Positions 55,559-64,000 of a DNA stretch of 64,000 nucleotides are shown here, one piece after another (the stretch's first letter is position 1; the number at the start of each line of letters is the position of its first letter). Below the pieces are notes generated by a model. That model did no database searches. It worked only from the letters and a program-made list of their open reading frames with translations, and was not told the DNA's origin. The stretch comes from Streptomyces caelestis (lineage in GTDB: Bacteria > Actinomycetota > Actinomycetes > Streptomycetales > Streptomycetaceae), in assembly GCF_014205255.1 (NCBI RefSeq), contig NZ_JACHNE010000001.1:5208001-5272000 (forward strand), written 5' to 3'. The position numbers and the translations under genes were made by a program.

Positions 55559-58500
55559 TTGGCCGCCTCGCGCAACGCCTCGACCGCGAATACGAACAAC
55601 GCCGCCAGCACTGCCCCGCTGCGCATCTCTTTTGCAAAGATCAAGGAGCCTCTTGAGGTTCCGAACCTGCTCGCGCTGCAGACCGAGAGCTTCGACTGGC
55701 TGCTCGGCAACACCGCCTGGCAGAGTCGGGTCGAGGAGGCTCTCGAGAACGGTCAGGACGTCCCCACCAAGTCCGGGCTCGAGGAGATCTTCGAGGAGAT
55801 CTCCCCGATCGAGGACTTCAGCGGGTCGATGTCGCTGACCTTCCGCGACCACCGCTTCGAGCCGCCGAAGAACTCGATCGACGAGTGCAAGGAGCGCGAC
55901 TTCACGTACGCGGCCCCGCTCTTCGTCACCGCCGAGTTCACGAACAACGAGACCGGCGAGATCAAGTCCCAGACCGTCTTCATGGGCGACTTCCCGCTCA
56001 TGACGAACAAGGGCACCTTCGTCATCAACGGCACCGAGCGTGTCGTGGTGTCGCAGCTCGTCCGCTCGCCGGGTGTCTACTTCGACTCCTCGATCGACAA
56101 GACGTCCGACAAGGACATCTTCTCCGCCAAGGTCATCCCGTCCCGGGGTGCCTGGCTGGAGATGGAGATCGACAAGCGCGACATGGTCGGTGTCCGTATC
56201 GACCGCAAGCGCAAGCAGTCCGTCACCGTCCTGCTCAAGGCGCTCGGCTGGACCACCGAGCAGATCCTCGAGGAGTTCGGCGAGTACGAGTCCATGCGCG
56301 CCACCCTGGAGAAGGACCACACCCAGGGCCAGGACGACGCGCTGCTCGACATCTACCGCAAGCTGCGTCCGGGCGAGCCCCCCACGCGTGAGGCCGCGCA
56401 GACGCTGCTCGAGAACCTCTACTTCAACCCCAAGCGCTACGACCTGGCCAAGGTCGGCCGCTACAAGGTCAACAAGAAGCTGGGTACGGACACCCCGCTG
56501 GACGCCGGGATCCTGACCGTCGAGGACATCATCGCGACGATCAAGTACCTGGTGAAGCTGCACGCCGGCGAGACCGAGACGGTCGGTGACAACGGCACGT
56601 CCGTGGTCGTCGAGACCGACGACATCGACCACTTCGGCAACCGCCGCCTGCGCAGCGTCGGCGAGCTCATCCAGAACCAGGTCCGTACGGGTCTGGCGCG
56701 TATGGAGCGTGTCGTCCGCGAGCGGATGACGACCCAGGACGTCGAGGCGATCACGCCGCAGACCCTGATCAACATCCGGCCGGTCGTCGCCTCCATCAAG
56801 GAGTTCTTCGGCACCAGCCAGCTGTCCCAGTTCATGGACCAGAACAACCCGCTGTCGGGTCTGACGCACAAGCGGCGTCTGTCCGCGCTCGGCCCGGGTG
56901 GTCTGTCCCGTGAGCGGGCCGGCTTCGAGGTCCGTGACGTGCACCCCTCGCACTACGGCCGCATGTGCCCGATCGAGACGCCCGAAGGCCCGAACATCGG
57001 TCTGATCGGCTCGCTCGCCACCTACGGCCGCGTGAACGCGTTCGGTTTCGTCGAGACCCCGTACCGCAAGGTGTTCGAGGGCCAGGTCACCGACCAGGTC
57101 GACTACCTCACGGCCGACGAGGAGGACCGCTTCGTCATCGCGCAGGCCAACGCGCCGCTGACGGACGAGCTCCGCTTCGCCGAGGCCCGCGTGCTGGTCC
57201 GCCGTAAGGGCGGCGAGGTCGACTACGTCGGTGGCGAGGACGTGGACTACATGGACGTCTCGCCGCGCCAGATGGTGTCGGTCGCGACCGCCATGATCCC
57301 CTTCCTCGAGCACGACGACGCCAACCGTGCCCTCATGGGCGCGAACATGATGCGTCAGGCCGTGCCGCTGATTAAGTCCGAGTCCCCGCTCGTCGGCACC
57401 GGCATGGAGTACCGCTCCGCGGTCGACGCCGGCGACGTGGTCAAGGCCGAGAAGGCCGGTGTGGTCCAGGAGGTCTCCGCGGACTACATCACCACCGCCA
57501 ACGACGACGGCACGTACATCACGTACCGCCTGGCCAAGTTCGCCCGTTCCAACCAGGGCACCTCGGTCAACCAGAAGGTCATCGTGGCCGAGGGCGACCG
57601 GATCATCGAGGGCCAGGTCCTGGCCGACGGTCCGGCCACCCAGAACGGCGAGATGGCGCTGGGCAAGAACCTGCTCGTGGCGTTCATGCCGTGGGAGGGT
57701 CACAACTACGAGGACGCGATCATCCTGTCGCAGCGCCTCGTGCAGGACGACGTCCTCTCCTCGATCCACATCGAGGAGCACGAGGTCGACGCCCGTGACA
57801 CCAAGCTCGGCCCCGAGGAGATCACGCGGGACATCCCGAACGTCTCCGAGGAGGTCCTCGCCGACCTCGACGAGCGCGGCATCATCCGCATCGGTGCCGA
57901 GGTCATCGCCGGTGACATCCTCGTCGGCAAGGTCACGCCCAAGGGTGAGACCGAGCTGACGCCGGAAGAGCGCCTGCTGCGCGCGATCTTCGGTGAGAAG
58001 GCCCGTGAGGTCCGTGACACCTCGCTGAAGGTGCCGCACGGCGAGACCGGCAAGGTCATCGGCGTGCGCGTCTTCGACCGCGAGGAGGGCGACGAGCTTC
58101 CCCCCGGTGTGAACCAGCTGGTGCGCGTCTACGTCGCGCAGAAGCGCAAGATCACCGACGGTGACAAGCTCGCCGGCCGCCACGGCAACAAGGGCGTCAT
58201 CTCGAAGATCCTGCCGATCGAGGACATGCCGTTCCTGGAGGACGGCACCCCGGTCGACATCATCCTCAACCCGCTGGGTGTGCCGTCCCGAATGAACCCG
58301 GGACAGGTGCTGGAGATCCACCTCGGCTGGCTCGCCAGCCAGGGCTGGGACGTCTCCGGCCTGGCGGAGGACTGGGCGCAGCGCCTGCAGGCCATCGACG
58401 CCGACCAGGTCCCGCCGCGGACCAACGTCGCGACGCCGGTCTTCGACGGTGCCCGCGAGGACGAGCTGGCCGGTCTGCTGAACCACACCATCCCGAACCG

Positions 58501-59044
58501 CGACGGCGAGCGCATGGTGCTCCCGTCCGGCAAGGCGCGACTGTTCGACGGCCGCTCCGGCGAGCCGTTCCCGGAGCCGATCTCGGTCGGCTACATGTAC
58601 ATCCTCAAGCTGCACCACCTGGTCGACGACAAGCTGCACGCCCGTTCGACCGGTCCGTACTCGATGATCACCCAGCAGCCGCTGGGTGGTAAGGCCCAGT
58701 TCGGTGGCCAGCGATTCGGTGAGATGGAGGTGTGGGCGCTGGAGGCTTACGGCGCCGCGTACGCCCTCCAGGAGCTGCTGACCATCAAGTCCGACGACGT
58801 CACCGGCCGCGTGAAGGTCTACGAGGCCATCGTCAAGGGCGAGAACATTCCCGAGCCCGGCATCCCCGAGTCCTTCAAGGTGCTCATCAAGGAGATGCAG
58901 TCCCTGTGCCTCAACGTGGAGGTGCTGTCCTCGGACGGCATGTCCATCGAGATGCGCGACACCGACGAGGACGTCTTCCGCGCTGCGGAGGAGCTTGGCA
59001 TCGACCTGTCCCGGCGTGAGCCGAGCAGCGTCGAAGAGGTCTGA
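55559..59044 (+). CDS. rpoB: RNA polymerase beta subunit
   Basis: 1161-residue beta subunit. I chose the TTG at 55559 (AAGGA 8 bases upstream): it gives LAASRNASTANTNN as the start, the length and N-terminus usual in Streptomyces. An in-frame ATG/GTG frame extends further upstream but is not conserved in character. The rifampicin-binding region FFGTSQLSQFMDQNNPLSGL THKRRLSALGP begins at residue 416, with Ser433, His437 and Ser442 all wild-type, so the polymerase should be rifampicin-sensitive. Also conserved: KHGNKGV-type catalytic stretch (GDKLAGRHGNKGVISKILP). Confidence 0.98.
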   Translation: MAASRNASTANTNNAASTAPLRISFAKIKEPLEVPNLLALQTESFDWLLGNTAWQSRVEEALENGQDVPTKSGLEEIFEEISPIEDFSGSMSLTFRDHRFEPPKNSIDECKERDFTYAAPLFVTAEFTNNETGEIKSQTVFMGDFPLMTNKGTFVINGTERVVVSQLVRSPGVYFDSSIDKTSDKDIFSAKVIPSRGAWLEMEIDKRDMVGVRIDRKRKQSVTVLLKALGWTTEQILEEFGEYESMRATLEKDHTQGQDDALLDIYRKLRPGEPPTREAAQTLLENLYFNPKRYDLAKVGRYKVNKKLGTDTPLDAGILTVEDIIATIKYLVKLHAGETETVGDNGTSVVVETDDIDHFGNRRLRSVGELIQNQVRTGLARMERVVRERMTTQDVEAITPQTLINIRPVVASIKEFFGTSQLSQFMDQNNPLSGLTHKRRLSALGPGGLSRERAGFEVRDVHPSHYGRMCPIETPEGPNIGLIGSLATYGRVNAFGFVETPYRKVFEGQVTDQVDYLTADEEDRFVIAQANAPLTDELRFAEARVLVRRKGGEVDYVGGEDVDYMDVSPRQMVSVATAMIPFLEHDDANRALMGANMMRQAVPLIKSESPLVGTGMEYRSAVDAGDVVKAEKAGVVQEVSADYITTANDDGTYITYRLAKFARSNQGTSVNQKVIVAEGDRIIEGQVLADGPATQNGEMALGKNLLVAFMPWEGHNYEDAIILSQRLVQDDVLSSIHIEEHEVDARDTKLGPEEITRDIPNVSEEVLADLDERGIIRIGAEVIAGDILVGKVTPKGETELTPEERLLRAIFGEKAREVRDTSLKVPHGETGKVIGVRVFDREEGDELPPGVNQLVRVYVAQKRKITDGDKLAGRHGNKGVISKILPIEDMPFLEDGTPVDIILNPLGVPSRMNPGQVLEIHLGWLASQGWDVSGLAEDWAQRLQAIDADQVPPRTNVATPVFDGAREDELAGLLNHTIPNRDGERMVLPSGKARLFDGRSGEPFPEPISVGYMYILKLHHLVDDKLHARSTGPYSMITQQPLGGKAQFGGQRFGEMEVWALEAYGAAYALQELLTIKSDDVTGRVKVYEAIVKGENIPEPGIPESFKVLIKEMQSLCLNVEVLSSDGMSIEMRDTDEDVFRAAEELGIDLSRREPSSVEEV

Positions 59045-59138
59045 CGGGAGTTCGGCGGCCTTCGTCATGAAGGCCGCCGGCCCCAGGACCCCCGTATCAG
59101 ACCCCATGACTTACAACCCTGAGAGGGATTGACGCATA

Positions 59139-63038
<3,900 letters not shown>

Positions 63039-63058
63039 GGCGTACGTCTGAGTCACTG

Positions 63059-63090
63059 AAGGGCGGTCACCTCTCGGGGTGGCCGCCCTT
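63059..63090 (+). terminator. rpoBC terminator
   Basis: AAGGGCGGTCACC (63059-63071) pairs perfectly with GGTGGCCGCCCTT apart from one G-T-type position, loop TCTCGG, 21 bp after the rpoC stop. Confidence 0.82.
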
Positions 63091-63174
63091 CGGCGTGTCA
63101 GCGGGCACGCGCCGGTGCCAGGAGGGCCGCCAGGGCGCATCATGGAAGGACTCCGGCCCCCGGGGAGGTCCTCC

Positions 63175-63696
63175 GTGTCCCAGCCGCCCTATCCCTCCTG
63201 GCAGCCCTGGCAGGGCCCCAGTGTGCCGTCCATGCTCGCCTCGCATGCCGATCGGGAGCGGGCCGTGGACGTGCTCAGAGCCGGTTACGGCGAGGGGCGG
63301 ATGGAGCACGGCGAGTTCGAGAAGCGGGTGGCGCGGGCGTACGCGGCGCGCACCGTGGGGGAGCTGGCGCTGCTCGTCGCCGATCTGCCGCAGGGGCCCT
63401 GGCCGCAGCCGGCGGGGGCCGTGCCCGTGCCGCGGGCGTTTCTGCCCGTGCCGCGGCCGCAGACGAACGGGAAGGCCGTGGCGGCCGGCGTGTGCGGGCT
63501 GCTGTGCGTGCCCACCATGGGGCTGACCGGGATTCCGGCCGTGGTGCTGGGGCACGTGGCGCGGGCCGAGATCCGCAACCGGGGGGAGCTGGGGGACGGG
63601 CTCGCGCTGACCGGTCTCGTACTCGGATGGTTGTCCACGGCCGGCTGGGCACTCGTCCTGGTGTTGCTGACGGTGGTGTCCATCGCGGCCGGGTGA
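63175..63696 (+). CDS. DUF1707/DUF4190-domain membrane protein
   Basis: 173 residues: a DUF1707 (SHOCT-like) segment at about residues 18-75 (MLASHADRERAVDVLRAGYG, EGRMEHGEFEKRVARAYAAR, TVGELALLVADLP), a Pro-rich linker, and two membrane helices of DUF4190 type (AVAAGVCGLLCVPTMGLTGI, GLALTGLVLGWLSTAGWAL). Function unknown. GTG start at 63175 with GGGAGG upstream; an ATG at 63142 would add 11 residues. Confidence 0.82.
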   Translation: MSQPPYPSWQPWQGPSVPSMLASHADRERAVDVLRAGYGEGRMEHGEFEKRVARAYAARTVGELALLVADLPQGPWPQPAGAVPVPRAFLPVPRPQTNGKAVAAGVCGLLCVPTMGLTGIPAVVLGHVARAEIRNRGELGDGLALTGLVLGWLSTAGWALVLVLLTVVSIAAG

Positions 63697-64000
63697 AGCC
63701 CCGGCAGCAAGAAACACGCGCAAATCGGACAGCCGTCATCGAATTGAAGATCGATAACGGCCGGTGCTCTTGACATGTCCCGCATGGTGATGCGGGCGGC
63801 ATCCATTTGTTTTGACCGCAGCGAATGCGATAGGTACGCTCAGACCTTGTGCCTGGGGTGTGCCCTGGCTCTCGTGCGTGCCATCAACCGCACAGCGAGC
63901 TGACACCGGCCACCGTAATCCGCGCTTATTTCTGCCTGGCGGCGGGAGTCCGCGGGATTCGACACACCCGACCGCGTGGGTCGGCGACGTTCCAGGTTAG
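63697..64000. other. Leader region at the window edge
   Basis: About 300 bp without a gene. A small hairpin CCCGCAT-ggtg-ATGCGGG (63779-63796) follows a TTGACA at 63770-63775 that lacks a good -10. Confidence 0.5.
63812..63840 (+). promoter_or_regulatory. Promoter pointing out of the window (probably rpsL)
   Basis: TTGACC (63812-63817), 17 bp, TACGCT (63835-63840), then CAGACCTTGTGCC. Spacing and the typical rpoBC-to-rpsL gene order make this the likely promoter of the str operon (rpsL-rpsG-fusA-tuf), whose first gene would lie just beyond 64000. Confidence 0.6.

Overview
The window is high-GC actinomycete DNA, almost certainly from a Streptomyces chromosome. Codon third positions are strongly G/C, GTG (and one TTG) starts are common, many transcripts look leaderless, and the gene order matches the core region around rpoB in Streptomyces (compared from memory, not by a search). 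Every position below is read from this sequence.

Layout. 1-6700 is a small accessory stretch: a secreted M28 aminopeptidase, a decayed TnpB (IS605 OrfB) remnant, a divergent VOC/CGNR pair, a truncated HxlR regulator next to an MFS exporter, a RarD-type permease, and an NmrA-type reductase with its HxlR regulator. 6705-24884 is a bioenergetic block: KorAB (2-oxoacid:ferredoxin oxidoreductase), one NarL-type response regulator with two paralogous histidine kinases, and a ten-gene nuo operon (nuoA,B,C,H,I,J,K,L,M,N). This operon lacks nuoD,E,F,G, and its NuoC and NuoI carry long repetitive hydrophilic tails. 24885-29373 holds htpX, a YccF-like gene, an APC permease, a GlsB/YeaQ-like gene, yajQ and tRNA-Tyr.

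The tRNA-Tyr gene (the family used as the SLP1 attachment site in S. coelicolor) is followed by an island of about 8 kb. It contains a broken HNH nuclease, GC-rich tandem repeats, a polyprenyl diphosphate synthase, an ABC-2 exporter, a secreted peptide, a CAP-domain protein, a class I terpene synthase, and a Rox-like rifampicin monooxygenase preceded by a 19-bp inverted repeat that resembles the rifamycin-associated element.

37761-49400 returns to conserved genes: tRNA-Thr/tRNA-Met/rpmG, the HadAB-like dehydratase pair, murB, an adenosine deaminase-family enzyme and an aspartate aminotransferase. Interspersed are a TetR/MFS pair (the MFS gene has an in-frame amber codon) and a TetR/reductase pair with a striking operator. 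49707-63038 is the classic tRNA-Trp-secE-nusG-rplK-rplA-(lipoprotein)-rplJ-rplL-rpoB-rpoC block with terminators and leader structures. The window ends in a DUF1707 membrane protein and a promoter pointing towards what is probably rpsL just outside.

The points most worth attention are the partial Nuo operon beside KorAB, the tRNA-Tyr terpene island with its Rox-type gene and putative rifamycin-associated element, several textbook-quality operator palindromes, and several genes caught in decay (amber codon, frameshifts, deletion-fused 3' ends).
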